DNA of 64,000 nt from Vibrio injensis. Lineage in GTDB: Bacteria; Pseudomonadota; Gammaproteobacteria; Enterobacterales; Vibrionaceae. This document shows, one piece after another, positions 10,949 through 20,046 of the stretch. The stretch lies in NCBI RefSeq assembly GCF_001895205.1, contig NZ_BDJF01000027.1, positions 186,001 to 250,000 of the forward strand. The letters run 5' to 3'. The notes under the pieces are model-generated. The model did not search any database. It had not been told where the DNA came from and was given only the letters and a program-made list of their open reading frames with translations. A program made the position numbers and the translations under genes. How positions within the stretch are numbered: the first letter of the stretch is position 1; each line of letters starts with the position of its first letter.

Positions 10949-11656
10949 TTATAAAGTTAAATTTTTAGAAACATTAAAAATAAATCCAGAATCATCAATG
11001 ATATTCATATTTATTTCATTTTTTTTAGGTCTATTTAATAAATCCACTGTATAAATACTATTTGGTCTTACAATACTTGGAAAATTATCTAAAACCTGTT
11101 CGTCGATAACAGCACTAGCAAAGTTAATATGAATGGGTGTTTTGTTTTCTATTTTAAGTAAATGCTTGATTTCACCAGCGTTATCTTCTGATATGAGAGT
11201 GAAATAAATTGATCTTATCATCTCTGAATTTGATTTACTAATTAATGGTGCTCGATAAAATAATTTATACTGTTTTTGCATAGTTAATATTATTTTATCA
11301 TTCGATGCTGTATCGATTGGGGGTATTTCATATAAGTTTAGCCAGTATAATTTTTCCTCTTCATATTCAACCTGAGATACATTAATCAATTGTATTATCT
11401 GAGAAGCACCTGGTTTTAAATTAAAAAGAGCCGGCTTTGTAATAACTGGAGCTACAGCACTATCCGGTTTATTATTTAAGTTACCATCATCAACCCAAGA
11501 CTGAACGATCACATCGTAGTCATTTGTGTTCATCACTATCACTGATTGTGACAACTTAGAAGAATCAAAAATAACTCTTGTTCCCTCCATTGTTACTCCT
11601 GATAAAACTGGGTTTACAAAGAGTAAACTTATAAAACAAAGAATAGTGCTACGCAT
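10949..11656 (-). CDS. Second periplasmic fimbrial chaperone (PapD family)
   Basis: Periplasmic chaperone that holds pilus subunits by donor-strand complementation before delivery to the usher. 235 residues with a signal peptide ending near NPVLSG. The N-terminal immunoglobulin-like domain shows VTMEGTRVIFDSS (family Arg), VQSWVDDG and the signature EEKLYWLNLYEIPPID. It lies 3 bp after the adhesin and may be dedicated to the two-domain tip protein. It is clearly diverged from the first chaperone of the operon. Confidence 0.88.
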   Translation of the reverse strand: MRSTILCFISLLFVNPVLSGVTMEGTRVIFDSSKLSQSVIVMNTNDYDVIVQSWVDDGNLNNKPDSAVAPVITKPALFNLKPGASQIIQLINVSQVEYEEEKLYWLNLYEIPPIDTASNDKIILTMQKQYKLFYRAPLISKSNSEMIRSIYFTLISEDNAGEIKHLLKIENKTPIHINFASAVIDEQVLDNFPSIVRPNSIYTVDLLNRPKKNEINMNIIDDSGFIFNVSKNLTL

Positions 11657-11659
11657 AAA

Positions 11660-13072
11660 TTAATTAACCCTCATTACTACACGCGCAGTAGCGTGGTATT
11701 TACCAGGTGTTACGTTTACATTACCTTTAGGTATTTTCCCCAGCTTAGCCTCAAAAGTCATAGAATAGGTATTATTACCAACAGGTGAGCCTATAGGCGT
11801 TATTCTACCTGGATTATGTACAACCGAGAAATAGTTATCGGGATTTGAAAAGCTTAGCTGTCTTCCTGATTGATCATAAAAGGTAACAGCAACACCTTTC
11901 GCAGTGTTTTCAGATTCATAGTTTTCACTTAATAAATATGGTGTTGATATGCTATTATAAGTTAATGATAGCTCTTCTGATTTTTTAAAGTTAGCAGCCG
12001 TAGGTAAAAAGAACATACTAACTTGATCTTGACCTGATCCTAAAACAGATCCTGCTTGACAGTTATAAGACACAGAAAAACTAGCATTACTATAAGACCC
12101 TATATTTAGCTCCGCAACACTGATTCTTGGAAATGTTACGGTTGGTGTAACAAAGTTTACTCTACATGTTGGTAGTCTACGTGTAGTAAAACTTTTGTAT
12201 AATCCAATAGTCGCAGGCCAATATTGATACCAACCTGGATAGTGATTTTTATGATTCAATCCCGGCGTTGGACCATCTAAATTATTAAAGTTTGTCGATA
12301 AAGGCAGTCGAACCGCAAAGTAACCAAGTGGTTGAGTGTCATCAAATTGTTTTGATACATCATATCCGCTCCAAGTAACACTGCTATTACCATTAGGATG
12401 AATGTCTGGTATTCTTATGAGCTCAACTTTAATATTACTAAAATTCTTTGCCTTTACTAAAATATTACCGTATTGATCTCTATCCAATCCAGTCAATGGT
12501 CTAGACTTCCAATTATGAGAGAAATACTCGCCCGTAGAAAGATTCGTAATACGAAACCCTAATCCTTTCACTCTTGTAGAGTAAACTCCTGGCATACCGA
12601 AATATTGTCCAACTTCCATATCATCATAACCACCAAAACGGTAATCACCATTTGTCGAATACATTTCAGAGATGACATTTTCTGCACCTGCCGGACATTT
12701 GTAAAGCACTTGTTCTGGTGAATATTTTCCAGATTCAGCAAACTCCAAAAAACTTTTAATAGAAGAACTTAGCACTGTTCCTACTGGCTGAAAGCTAGTA
12801 TCAGTGATATTAGGATCAGCCATTGTCATATTAGTATAGTTAGTATCTGTTGCTCCCGTCCACACTCCTGTCGTACCATATTCAGCCTGTACACCCCATA
12901 AATTACCAGAGTTAGGCTTATTCGCCGCATGACCAGGAGCATGACTAACTCTCACACACTTTGGAATGGGGCCATAAAAAGTAGCTTGTGCACTATTTAT
13001 AATAAAATAGCTCATCAATCCTAACAGCCATTTTATAGAACCATGTTTATTAAATAAATACATTATTTGCAT
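11660..13072 (-). CDS. Two-domain fimbrial tip adhesin
   Basis: 470 residues: N-terminal signal segment (to about AQA), a lectin-like receptor-binding region (about 30-300) with scattered Cys, Trp and Tyr (PKCVRVSHAPGHAANKP, YPGWYQYWPATIG), then a C-terminal pilin domain beginning at LPTCRVNFVTPTVTFPRIS and ending in a beta-strand KYHATARVVMRVN. This is the layout of MrkD/FimD-type tip adhesins, and the gene follows the usher as in those operons. The ligand cannot be read from the sequence. It overlaps the usher by 10 bp; GAGG lies 11 bases before this ATG. An internal ATG at 13063 forms a TAATG stop-start with the usher and could be the real start. Confidence 0.82.
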   Translation of the reverse strand: MQIMYLFNKHGSIKWLLGLMSYFIINSAQATFYGPIPKCVRVSHAPGHAANKPNSGNLWGVQAEYGTTGVWTGATDTNYTNMTMADPNITDTSFQPVGTVLSSSIKSFLEFAESGKYSPEQVLYKCPAGAENVISEMYSTNGDYRFGGYDDMEVGQYFGMPGVYSTRVKGLGFRITNLSTGEYFSHNWKSRPLTGLDRDQYGNILVKAKNFSNIKVELIRIPDIHPNGNSSVTWSGYDVSKQFDDTQPLGYFAVRLPLSTNFNNLDGPTPGLNHKNHYPGWYQYWPATIGLYKSFTTRRLPTCRVNFVTPTVTFPRISVAELNIGSYSNASFSVSYNCQAGSVLGSGQDQVSMFFLPTAANFKKSEELSLTYNSISTPYLLSENYESENTAKGVAVTFYDQSGRQLSFSNPDNYFSVVHNPGRITPIGSPVGNNTYSMTFEAKLGKIPKGNVNVTPGKYHATARVVMRVN

Positions 13073-15537
13073 GTAGTAGATAACCTCAATAGATCTATAT
13101 CACTATTTATTTTATCAGAAATATCGTAATCAAATGTGCATTTCTGATCTTCTGACTCTCCCCAACGAATATATAGCGAGCCAGTAGGTTTAGAAACTCG
13201 AATAAAAGCAAGTCCACTTTGTGAAACCATACCGATATTAATGTTGTCATCATCCTTAATTTCAGAACCTAGTGGTGGCAATGTTGCTCCAGATATCTGG
13301 ATTAGCAAGGCTTTACCTAAACGGGTACTAACATCATAGCTTAAAATTGCTCCCGCTGTTGGAATTAATCTAAACTGTGTTTCTGAAAGCTCAACATCTT
13401 TATTATTAATTGTTGAAGGATCCAGAGATATTTGGTTGATACTGTAAGGTGATAAATTACTAATAATACCATAACCGTTACCTGAAATTGCTGCACCTCG
13501 TGTGTTACGAATCGCGACACCTTTAGCATCTTTCGCCTTTACTATTGCAAATGAATCTCCCAAACTTTGGCTTAAGTTAACACCTCCAGAATGTATAACC
13601 GCTCCACCACGAATATTTGCTCCCCACTGTTTATAATTTTCACTTTGGCTATAGGTAGCTCCAAAAGAAGCTTTTTCTGCCAACTGATTTAGGCTTACTG
13701 AATAAGTAGAATTATCATCATCTAAAGAGTAATTCAATCCATACGTTGTATTTTCTAAATCGCCAAGTTGACCAGATAAACCAGCCTGATAACTTGTCAT
13801 ATTGTCATTGCGTGTTACACCTAATGACATTAATGCTGGATAATTACTTTCTCCTAAAGGAATTGAAATTCCAAGACTTACAACATCATCAGAACCAGAT
13901 CTATCCTGTTGATAAATCTTAGAGTAATTAAGATTCAGTGTCGCTTTCCCTATACGAGATGAGTACCCTAATTGAGCTTGAGTAACTGCATCTTTTTCAC
14001 CACGATAACTAGTGTGAGAGCCAGAAAAATAAAGTTGTCCCATATTTGCTAAAGACTGGTTGACATTTAAACTCAGTAGAGATCGTTCTGACTGACTAAA
14101 AACGATTGATGTATTAGTATCATTCTGTGAATTTGCAGCCACTACATCACTTAATGTTCGATAACCTGATGTAGAATATCGGTATCCAGCTAAAGTTAAG
14201 GTCGTACCTGTGTCAAAACCGATAGAATAGTCAGCTCCTGCGCGCCAACCTCTATAGGTATTTCCATATATATCAGCATGGGAGTATATTGAGCGCAAAC
14301 CTAATGCACCAATTGAGGTACCTAAAACAGCTCCTAATGCAGATGAAAAATAATTTTCTGATACTCGCATCCCTAAATTTGTAGTTAAACTATTGCTAAT
14401 ACCTCTCTCATAGACACCTTGTATAAAGTAGGGCTCATCTGATATTTCTGTCAAACGTAGCTGGCCGGCTGAAATACTATAGTTAAACTGTCCGGGGCGG
14501 ATAGATCCAGATACTGCGTTAAAAGGAACAGTAAAATTCGCGACTCTACCACTGGCTTCTTCTATAGAAACATCTAAATCGCCTTGGTAATAAGTGGAAT
14601 AAAGGTCTCGAATCTCAAATGGCCCCGGTGATACCGTGGTCTGGTATATTTGTCTTCCTTGCTGAGATACTGTGACTGTTGCCACAGAGTTCGCGACACC
14701 AGTGATCACTGGTGCAAAACCTCGTTGAGAAAGAGGCCTCATTCTAATATCTGATTTTAATTCAGCACCAGTAAAACCTACGCTATCAAAAACAGTATCT
14801 GAAGTAAAAGTTTGCCCTAAAGTGAGTTCACTTTTCCATGAAGGTAATGCTGTTTGTGCATAACTACGTATATGATTAAAGTCACTTTGTGTTCTTAATC
14901 CTGAGTCTGTGTGGCTGTAGCTCAGTTGACTGCGAAAGCGCCAATTACCAACGTTTCCACCAATCCGCATACCAGTAAACAAACTACTATTCTCGCTATT
15001 ACTTAAACCAGACGTTTGTTTGGAATGGAAATAGTTTCCATCATAGTTGATAAATAATGCAGATTTTCCAAAGTCCCATTGCTCAGGGTTAATATAGCCT
15101 CGAGGTAAAGAGACCATATAAGCCTGCGGAACAAACAAAGAAAGTCTTAAATTTGAACGATTGAGATCAAAAGTTAAATCCTGAACAGTTGCACAATCTT
15201 CATCATCTATTGTTAATATGTATGCATCGTTTACACCTAACCCTTTCCAGTAACTAGCTGAAAAGCAAGGGATAACCTCATTCATTTTATTGACCATGCT
15301 GACCAATTCACGTCGATGAAATTGATTATTTATATAAACATCTACACTATACTGTCCTTCTTGTGCTAATGATTCATTTAATAAATTATCAATGATATTG
15401 CTTAGATTATTATCATCATTAGAACCTAACAATAATGAGCTATCAAATGAAAAACTTCTCTCTGTAGCATAAACTTCCATAGAGAAAAACACAAAAAACA
15501 AAAGTGTTAATTTAATTTTATTTATATCAGGAAACAT
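13063..15537 (-). CDS. Fimbrial outer-membrane usher (FimD/PapC family)
   Basis: Outer-membrane assembly platform for chaperone-usher pili, 824 residues as expected. Signal peptide to about VYA; N-terminal periplasmic domain (FDSSLLLG... and the two-Cys segment IPCFSAS ... DEDCATV); a long beta-barrel; the family signature around RGFAPVITGVANSVATVTVS ... VSPGPFEIRDLY with the plug; and C-terminal domains including a GAILSYDVSTRLGKALLIQI stretch and two late cysteines. It follows the first chaperone by 5 bp. Only one usher exists for all pilins of the locus. Confidence 0.95.
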   Translation of the reverse strand: MFPDINKIKLTLLFFVFFSMEVYATERSFSFDSSLLLGSNDDNNLSNIIDNLLNESLAQEGQYSVDVYINNQFHRRELVSMVNKMNEVIPCFSASYWKGLGVNDAYILTIDDEDCATVQDLTFDLNRSNLRLSLFVPQAYMVSLPRGYINPEQWDFGKSALFINYDGNYFHSKQTSGLSNSENSSLFTGMRIGGNVGNWRFRSQLSYSHTDSGLRTQSDFNHIRSYAQTALPSWKSELTLGQTFTSDTVFDSVGFTGAELKSDIRMRPLSQRGFAPVITGVANSVATVTVSQQGRQIYQTTVSPGPFEIRDLYSTYYQGDLDVSIEEASGRVANFTVPFNAVSGSIRPGQFNYSISAGQLRLTEISDEPYFIQGVYERGISNSLTTNLGMRVSENYFSSALGAVLGTSIGALGLRSIYSHADIYGNTYRGWRAGADYSIGFDTGTTLTLAGYRYSTSGYRTLSDVVAANSQNDTNTSIVFSQSERSLLSLNVNQSLANMGQLYFSGSHTSYRGEKDAVTQAQLGYSSRIGKATLNLNYSKIYQQDRSGSDDVVSLGISIPLGESNYPALMSLGVTRNDNMTSYQAGLSGQLGDLENTTYGLNYSLDDDNSTYSVSLNQLAEKASFGATYSQSENYKQWGANIRGGAVIHSGGVNLSQSLGDSFAIVKAKDAKGVAIRNTRGAAISGNGYGIISNLSPYSINQISLDPSTINNKDVELSETQFRLIPTAGAILSYDVSTRLGKALLIQISGATLPPLGSEIKDDDNINIGMVSQSGLAFIRVSKPTGSLYIRWGESEDQKCTFDYDISDKINSDIDLLRLSTTCK

Positions 15538-15542
15538 CGGTA

Positions 15543-16328
15543 CTAATTCCCAGTCAAAATATTTATTTTCGCCGTAGTTGGAACATGTGCTCCATAGTCA
15601 TTAACATATGCAAAATTTAATATTGCGTCATCTTCTTTAGGTGACTCTTTTTTTGCGATAGTTTCTTTACGTAAAATATTATCTAATGTTAAATCACTAT
15701 ATGGATCAATCATTGTTGGTCCAAAATTATATCTAAAAGAACCTTTATCAATATTTAAGTTTGATAGGTTAATGTAATAACCAGAGTCATTTTTTAGTAT
15801 TAATTTACTTGGTTCACCATATTTATTATAAGCTAAACTTGCTGACATTTTTGCAATGGATTGCCCTGAAGAACCTTGAATTGAAGATGGTCGGTAAAAT
15901 ATCTTTACACGATTACGCAATACAATCAGTAATTGATTTTGATCCTGTGTTTCTTCCATTTTTGGAGGAATGACTAGAAAATTCAAATAAAAAACACTTT
16001 CTCTATCCTGAGGCAAGCTCTCACCGGTATAAATCATTCTGACAGACTGCCCACTATCTGGATTCACCTTAAAAATCGGTGGCAACAGAACAAATGGACC
16101 ATCAGCAGACTCGGGCGTCGATTGAGCATCGCCTGTATCTGTCCATAGCTGAACAATGTTCGGAAAAGTATCCGTATTCATGAACTGTATCGTATGCTCT
16201 GTACTGCTCGCCGGATAGATAACACGTGTATTGGTTAGTACTACAGAAGCTAGAGAAGATGACATAAACAAAAAATAACCAATTGATACTAATAGAGTAT
16301 TTCGAACATTAAATATTAAAAATCTCAT
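15543..16328 (-). CDS. Periplasmic fimbrial chaperone (PapD family), first gene of assembly operon
   Basis: 261 residues with a signal peptide ending around SSSLAS. Immunoglobulin-fold chaperone features are VVLTNTRVIYPASSTE (conserved Arg), IVQLWTDTGD, and DRESVFYLNFLVIPPK, followed by a basic strand LIVLRNRVKIFYRPSS. Likely chaperone for the shaft pilins. It leads the unit chaperone-usher-adhesin-chaperone-OmpA, all with tiny gaps or overlaps. The 140-bp divergent region shared with the short pilin-like gene holds a TAGGAAA heptad 90 bp upstream of this start. Confidence 0.93.
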   Translation of the reverse strand: MRFLIFNVRNTLLVSIGYFLFMSSSLASVVLTNTRVIYPASSTEHTIQFMNTDTFPNIVQLWTDTGDAQSTPESADGPFVLLPPIFKVNPDSGQSVRMIYTGESLPQDRESVFYLNFLVIPPKMEETQDQNQLLIVLRNRVKIFYRPSSIQGSSGQSIAKMSASLAYNKYGEPSKLILKNDSGYYINLSNLNIDKGSFRYNFGPTMIDPYSDLTLDNILRKETIAKKESPKEDDAILNFAYVNDYGAHVPTTAKINILTGN

Positions 16329-16417
16329 TTTTCTTCCTCTATCTACTGCAAATCTGTGATTAACATCTAAAAATAGATAATGATCTGTACTATTGTTTTT
16401 TTGATCTATAATAAGTA

Positions 16418-16424
16418 TAGGAAA
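16418..16424. promoter_or_regulatory. Candidate BvgA/EvgA-type heptad in divergent fimbrial promoter
   Basis: TAGGAAA in context AGTATAGGAAAACATAG, between the assembly operon and the short plus-strand pilin-like gene. It could serve either direction. A run of seven T lies just beside it; I see no evidence that this run is phase-variable. Confidence 0.3.
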
Positions 16425-16481
16425 ACATAGTTACGACATAATAATTCTAGTTTTAAACTTGAAACTTGCATGGTGAATCGT

Positions 16482-16784
16482 ATGAATAAATTTAAAAAAT
16501 TGTCTTTATTGATAATATCAATAGGTTGTATCACCACTACAAACGTCTATTCTTCTGTTCCAGTTGGTAGTGGATCGATAACTTTCGTTGGTAGCATCGT
16601 TGAAAGTACCTGCAAGAGCAGTGCTAGCGGTTTGATCTGTGGTAAAGAGAAGGCATTAACCTATACAGACTTAACCGCTAATAGCCATATAAATAACCTT
16701 GGACAGACACATACAAAAATACAACTTATTGATAAAAAAAGAGTAAATAAGAATACCTTACTTGCTACTATTCAGTATCATTAA
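16482..16784 (+). CDS. Short fimbrial-subunit-like exported protein
   Basis: About 100 residues with signal peptide ending near NVYS, then SGSITFVGSIVESTCKSS, the classic N-terminal strand of a type 1 pilin, a second Cys (LICGKE) close to the first, and a final strand LLATIQYH. The mature part is roughly half normal pilin length, so it is either a minimal subunit (terminator or initiator) or a decayed gene with an internal deletion. The start at 16482 is preferred because GGTGAA precedes it; a start four codons earlier is possible. It is divergent from the chaperone gene and convergent with a pilin 9 bp away. Confidence 0.6.
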   Translation: MNKFKKLSLLIISIGCITTTNVYSSVPVGSGSITFVGSIVESTCKSSASGLICGKEKALTYTDLTANSHINNLGQTHTKIQLIDKKRVNKNTLLATIQYH

Positions 16785-16793
16785 TGCTTTTTT

Positions 16794-17309
16794 CTAATTA
16801 TAAGTAACTAAATACTGTAGATTAGATATGACACTTCCAGCGGTTGCGTTACCTTCTTCCGAAAGATAACGCACCCCAAGTCTTAACTTACCCTTATCAG
16901 CACCAGCCGGCATATCTATTTCTAAAACAGCTGGCTGATGAAGTTCAATTGGCTCTTTATTGCTGTTTAATAATTGTAAGGCAACATTTTCAGCATCACC
17001 GGCAGCATTAATTAAGTTCCCTTCTGATGTAGCATTTCCAACTAATTTAGTTAGATAAACATCATCAGCCTGCAATGGGATACAATCTCTTAATGATAAC
17101 TCAAACCACTTCTCACCCGCATAAGATGCAGGTAAAACCAAGTCATTTACGGTAACCGTTTCTAATAAAACTACTGGATTACTATTCGAACCATTAACCT
17201 CAATTACGCAGGTTTGATTACTTGTTGCTCCAAGAAATTGTATTGTATTTGGCTTAGCCATAGAGTTACACGATAATAGACTAATAAAAATAAATAATAT
17301 TCTTTTCAA
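16794..17309 (-). CDS. Fimbrial subunit (pilin), TTG start
   Basis: 171-residue exported pilin: signal peptide MKRILFIFISLLSCNSMA, first Cys in SNQTCVIEVNG, PVVLLETVTV, second Cys in LRDCIPL and C-terminal SNLQYLVTYN. It shares the PVVLLETV motif and overall layout with the duplicated pilins. The start codon is TTG; AAGG sits 7 bases before it and no ATG is available before the signal peptide, so the start is well supported. It lies 38 bp after another pilin and probably forms a two-gene unit with it, perhaps as a minor subunit. Confidence 0.88.
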   Translation of the reverse strand: MKRILFIFISLLSCNSMAKPNTIQFLGATSNQTCVIEVNGSNSNPVVLLETVTVNDLVLPASYAGEKWFELSLRDCIPLQADDVYLTKLVGNATSEGNLINAAGDAENVALQLLNSNKEPIELHQPAVLEIDMPAGADKGKLRLGVRYLSEEGNATAGSVISNLQYLVTYN

Positions 17310-17347
17310 TTTAAAACCTTATATAAAAATATTTTCTATTAAAATTA

Positions 17348-17929
17348 CTATTGATACTGAAGAGAATATTGAACGGCTCCAATAACTGTCCCTGGTGTTG
17401 CACCACCTTGGTGAGAAACATACTCTACGCTATAGTTAGTTTTTCCAGCGGTTTCTCCTGGTCTAACAAAGATGACACCAGCATTCGCTGATAGATTTGG
17501 ACCATCATAATAAATAGGTCTTCCAAAATCTGGGTGTAAAATATGCAAATCGACATTTTTAGCTGAGCCAACATTTCCTATCGTAGACTGATATCCTAAA
17601 TCATTCTTAGGACCAGTTAGATGATAAGGTTGAAGGTTAACTATAAACCCCATAGCATCATCAGAAGGAATACAGCCACTAACGCTAAGAGTGAATTCCG
17701 TTCTACCTGCAGTTGAACCTGCATCTTTTAAGTTAGATGCATGAACAGGCTCTAAATTAACAATCGGGTTGCCATTAGCACTACCATCAACCGAAAGAAT
17801 GCAAGTTTGGTTAGTTAACTCTCCTGAAATATAGATCTTATTGTCAGCATAAACAGGTGCCACAACAAACATCAACGCTGAAGATAAACTAAAAAGAGAG
17901 GTAGCACGAACTACCATTAAATTTTTCAT
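17348..17929 (-). CDS. Fimbrial subunit (pilin)
   Basis: 193 residues; signal peptide to about PVYA; NKIYISGELTNQTCILSVDG with the first Cys, SVSGCIPSDD with the second, and the closing strand GAVQYSLQYQ. GSTAGRTEFTLSV aligns with GSTAGAKTFSVGI of the duplicated pilins, but the middle region (YHLTGPKNDLGYQS) is diverged, so it is a paralogue rather than a copy. AGG precedes the ATG. A palindromic TAGGAAA-TTTCCCT element lies about 120 bp upstream. Confidence 0.9.
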   Translation of the reverse strand: MKNLMVVRATSLFSLSSALMFVVAPVYADNKIYISGELTNQTCILSVDGSANGNPIVNLEPVHASNLKDAGSTAGRTEFTLSVSGCIPSDDAMGFIVNLQPYHLTGPKNDLGYQSTIGNVGSAKNVDLHILHPDFGRPIYYDGPNLSANAGVIFVRPGETAGKTNYSVEYVSHQGGATPGTVIGAVQYSLQYQ

Positions 17930-18044
17930 AATAAAACCTATTAAGTAAACTATAATTTAATTAAACCGTGCACAACTAATGCACATACCGCTTATTATCT
18001 AGTCTTTACTACTCAAGCAACATAGCTCAACACCCACAAGGGTG

Positions 18045-18060
18045 TAGGAAATTTCCCTTA
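18045..18060. promoter_or_regulatory. Palindromic TAGGAAA-TTTCCCT element upstream of pilin
   Basis: TAGGAAA directly abuts TTTCCCTTA, giving an inverted heptad pair centred about 122 bp upstream of the 17929 pilin start. The same arrangement at nearly the same distance precedes the two duplicated pilins. It is the best-formed copy in the locus of a BvgA/EvgA-like operator. Confidence 0.45.
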
Positions 18061-18262
18061 TGAACCTTTTTATATGTCAGATGATTATGGTGGTTTAAAC
18101 CATGGAGCTAATCGAAAAATTTTACATTTACTAACAATACGAACTGCTATTACTGATAGTCATTATCAAAACATGATTTATTACATATATTCCAATTTAA
18201 TGTAAATTAATCATCAAAAATGCAAACGGCGCTACCGAAAAGGCATCGCCGCTGGGTATCGT

Positions 18263-18314
18263 GTAAAAACCTTAACACCACTATCAACTCATAGCCAAGT
18301 GGAGTGATGTTAAG
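18263..18314 (-). terminator. Rho-independent terminator of pilin gene
   Basis: On the minus strand, CTTAACATCACTCCACT pairs with AGTGGTGTTAAG (with a bulge) and is followed by GTTTTTAC. It lies about 40 bp after the stop of the 18895 pilin and separates it from the next pilin. The remaining roughly 200 bp toward the next pilin start are AT-rich; apart from the palindromic element I see no gene. Confidence 0.7.
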
Positions 18315-18352
18315 ATGAAATATTACAACGATCTTAAAGATTGAAACTATAA

Positions 18353-18895
18353 TTAGTTATAAACTACGGCGTATTGTAACGCACCAGTTACTGAACCAGG
18401 TGTCGCACCACCATTTTCAGAAATGTAAGCCACACCGAACTCTGTTGAGGCAGAAGTTGAACCCGCTTCTAACACCAACCCAGACAGTTCTGCTGGAGAG
18501 CTTAAGTTCACTGCTTTGCCTTCTGTATCCATGATTTGTAGGGCTACGTTTTTAGCATCACCTGTATTGAGTAGGTTACCTTTATCAGTCACACCGTTAG
18601 CAACAAATACGGTTGTTACATCAACTTTAGCTTGAGGTGCAGTACAGCCAGTAATACCGACGCTAAAAGTCTTAGCACCTGCTGTTGAACCAGCTTCTTT
18701 TAGTAGCGCTGCAGAGACTGTTTCAAGCAGTACTACTGGGTTTGATGCGTTACCGTTAACAGTAACAGAACAAGTTTGGTCTGTTACTTCACCGTTGAAA
18801 GTGATTGTGTTGTTTGCGAATGCAGAAGCAGAAGCAAGCAGAACAGCAGATGACAGACCTAAAGAAGTAGCTACAGAAATCATTGATTTTTTCAT
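18353..18895 (-). CDS. Major fimbrial subunit, duplicated copy B
   Basis: 180 residues with signal peptide MKKSMISVATSLGLSSAVLLASASAFA. Mature pilin starts NNTITFNGEVTDQTCSVTVNG; the second Cys is in ITGCTAPQ; the final strand is GALQYAVVYN. It is almost identical to the copy about 1 kb upstream: only one clear residue difference (Phe versus Val before the signal cleavage site) and a few silent changes. AAGG precedes the chosen ATG; an upstream in-frame start would add nine residues and spoil the signal peptide. It has its own promoter element and terminator. Confidence 0.93.
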   Translation of the reverse strand: MKKSMISVATSLGLSSAVLLASASAFANNTITFNGEVTDQTCSVTVNGNASNPVVLLETVSAALLKEAGSTAGAKTFSVGITGCTAPQAKVDVTTVFVANGVTDKGNLLNTGDAKNVALQIMDTEGKAVNLSSPAELSGLVLEAGSTSASTEFGVAYISENGGATPGSVTGALQYAVVYN

Positions 18896-19001
18896 TATTA
18901 AACCTTTTTTATTTCCAAACAAAGACAGACACCTGCCTCAACTCGGAATCATTATCGCCGCTCCCCGACAGAACAAACATAGGAGGAAGCCCTGAACTGT
19001 G

Positions 19002-19015
19002 TAGGAAAAACCTTA
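19002..19015. promoter_or_regulatory. TAGGAAA-AACCTTA element upstream of pilin copy B
   Basis: Context GTGTAGGAAAAACCTTATG, centred about 114 bp upstream of the 18895 start. It shares GTAGGAAA and CTTATG with the element in front of the 17929 pilin although the surrounding DNA is unrelated. Confidence 0.4.
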
Positions 19016-19334
19016 TGCTCTAAGTGTACCTATAACCGAATAAAACTCGTTTTTGTTCTGAACAATAGATAAGCTTTATTTTCTAGAAATAGCCTTATTT
19101 AAAATCATCTAATAGTCTTTCTATAGAAATAGGAAAAAGTGGAAGAATTTAGCAACTTACGCTGATAAATCATTCCACTTTAAATTCTAATTAGTACGCA
19201 TATTTAAAAAACAACTTGGATCACTTCGATACAGTTATTTCTATTTGTCATTCTATGTTTAGCAGAAAATTTACTTACTTGAATAAGATAATAGCACTTC
19301 AAAAAGCAATATCACCTAAACGAAAACCACCATG

Positions 19335-19366
19335 ACATAAAAATGCCTGTTTAAATTTAAACAGGC
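19335..19366 (-). terminator. Rho-independent terminator of pilin copy A
   Basis: Stem GCCTGTTTAAA / TTTAAACAGGC, followed on the minus strand by ATTTTTATG. It starts about 20 bp after the stop of the 19930 pilin, so both copies are transcribed as single genes. The DNA from here to the copy-B promoter element (about 320 bp) is AT-rich with no gene seen. Confidence 0.85.
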
Positions 19367-19387
19367 GGATTTCCAAGCAATAACTAA

Positions 19388-19930
19388 TTAGTTATAAACC
19401 ACTGCGTATTGTAGCGCACCAGTTACTGAACCAGGTGTCGCACCACCATTTTCAGAAATGTAAGCCACACCGAACTCTGTTGAGGCAGAAGTTGAACCCG
19501 CTTCTAACACCAACCCAGACAGTTCTGCTGGAGAGCTTAAGTTCACTGCTTTGCCTTCTGTATCCATGATTTGTAGGGCTACGTTCTTAGCATCACCTGT
19601 ATTGAGTAGGTTACCTTTATCAGTCACACCGTTAGCAACAAACACGGTTGTTACATCAACTTTAGCTTGAGGTGCAGTACAGCCAGTAATACCGACGCTA
19701 AAAGTCTTAGCACCTGCTGTTGAACCTGCTTCTTTTAGTAGCGCTGCAGAGACTGTTTCAAGCAGTACTACTGGGTTTGATGCGTTACCGTTAACAGTAA
19801 CAGAACAAGTTTGGTCTGTTACTTCACCGTTGAAAGTGATTGTGTTGTTTGCGACTGCAGAAGCAGAAGCAAGCAGAACAGCAGATGACAGACCTAGAGA
19901 AGTAGCGACAGAAATCATTGATTTTTTCAT
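19388..19930 (-). CDS. Major fimbrial subunit, duplicated copy A
   Basis: Same 180-residue pilin as copy B: signal peptide ending SASAVA, mature NNTITFNGEVTDQTC, paired Cys, GALQYAVVYN at the end. The DNA of the two coding regions differs at only a handful of positions while their flanks are unrelated, which indicates a recent duplication or ongoing gene conversion. The chosen ATG matches copy B; its ribosome site (ATGGGC) is weak, and in-frame upstream starts exist that would lengthen the N-terminus. As a strong candidate shaft subunit it has its own promoter element and terminator. Confidence 0.92.
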   Translation of the reverse strand: MKKSMISVATSLGLSSAVLLASASAVANNTITFNGEVTDQTCSVTVNGNASNPVVLLETVSAALLKEAGSTAGAKTFSVGITGCTAPQAKVDVTTVFVANGVTDKGNLLNTGDAKNVALQIMDTEGKAVNLSSPAELSGLVLEAGSTSASTEFGVAYISENGGATPGSVTGALQYAVVYN

Positions 19931-20046
19931 TTTAAACATGCCCATTAAGATTAAGAGTTTAACTTGCAAGAACCATCTTGCCCGAATTCATAATCATTAT
20001 GCGACAATCATAAACACTCAAATATAGGACTCAGCCTTAAGGGCTG

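Noticed and set aside
16395..16402. T7 run in the divergent fimbrial promoter as a phase-variation tract
   Set aside because: Seven T in AT-rich DNA is expected by chance and is shorter than known switching tracts.
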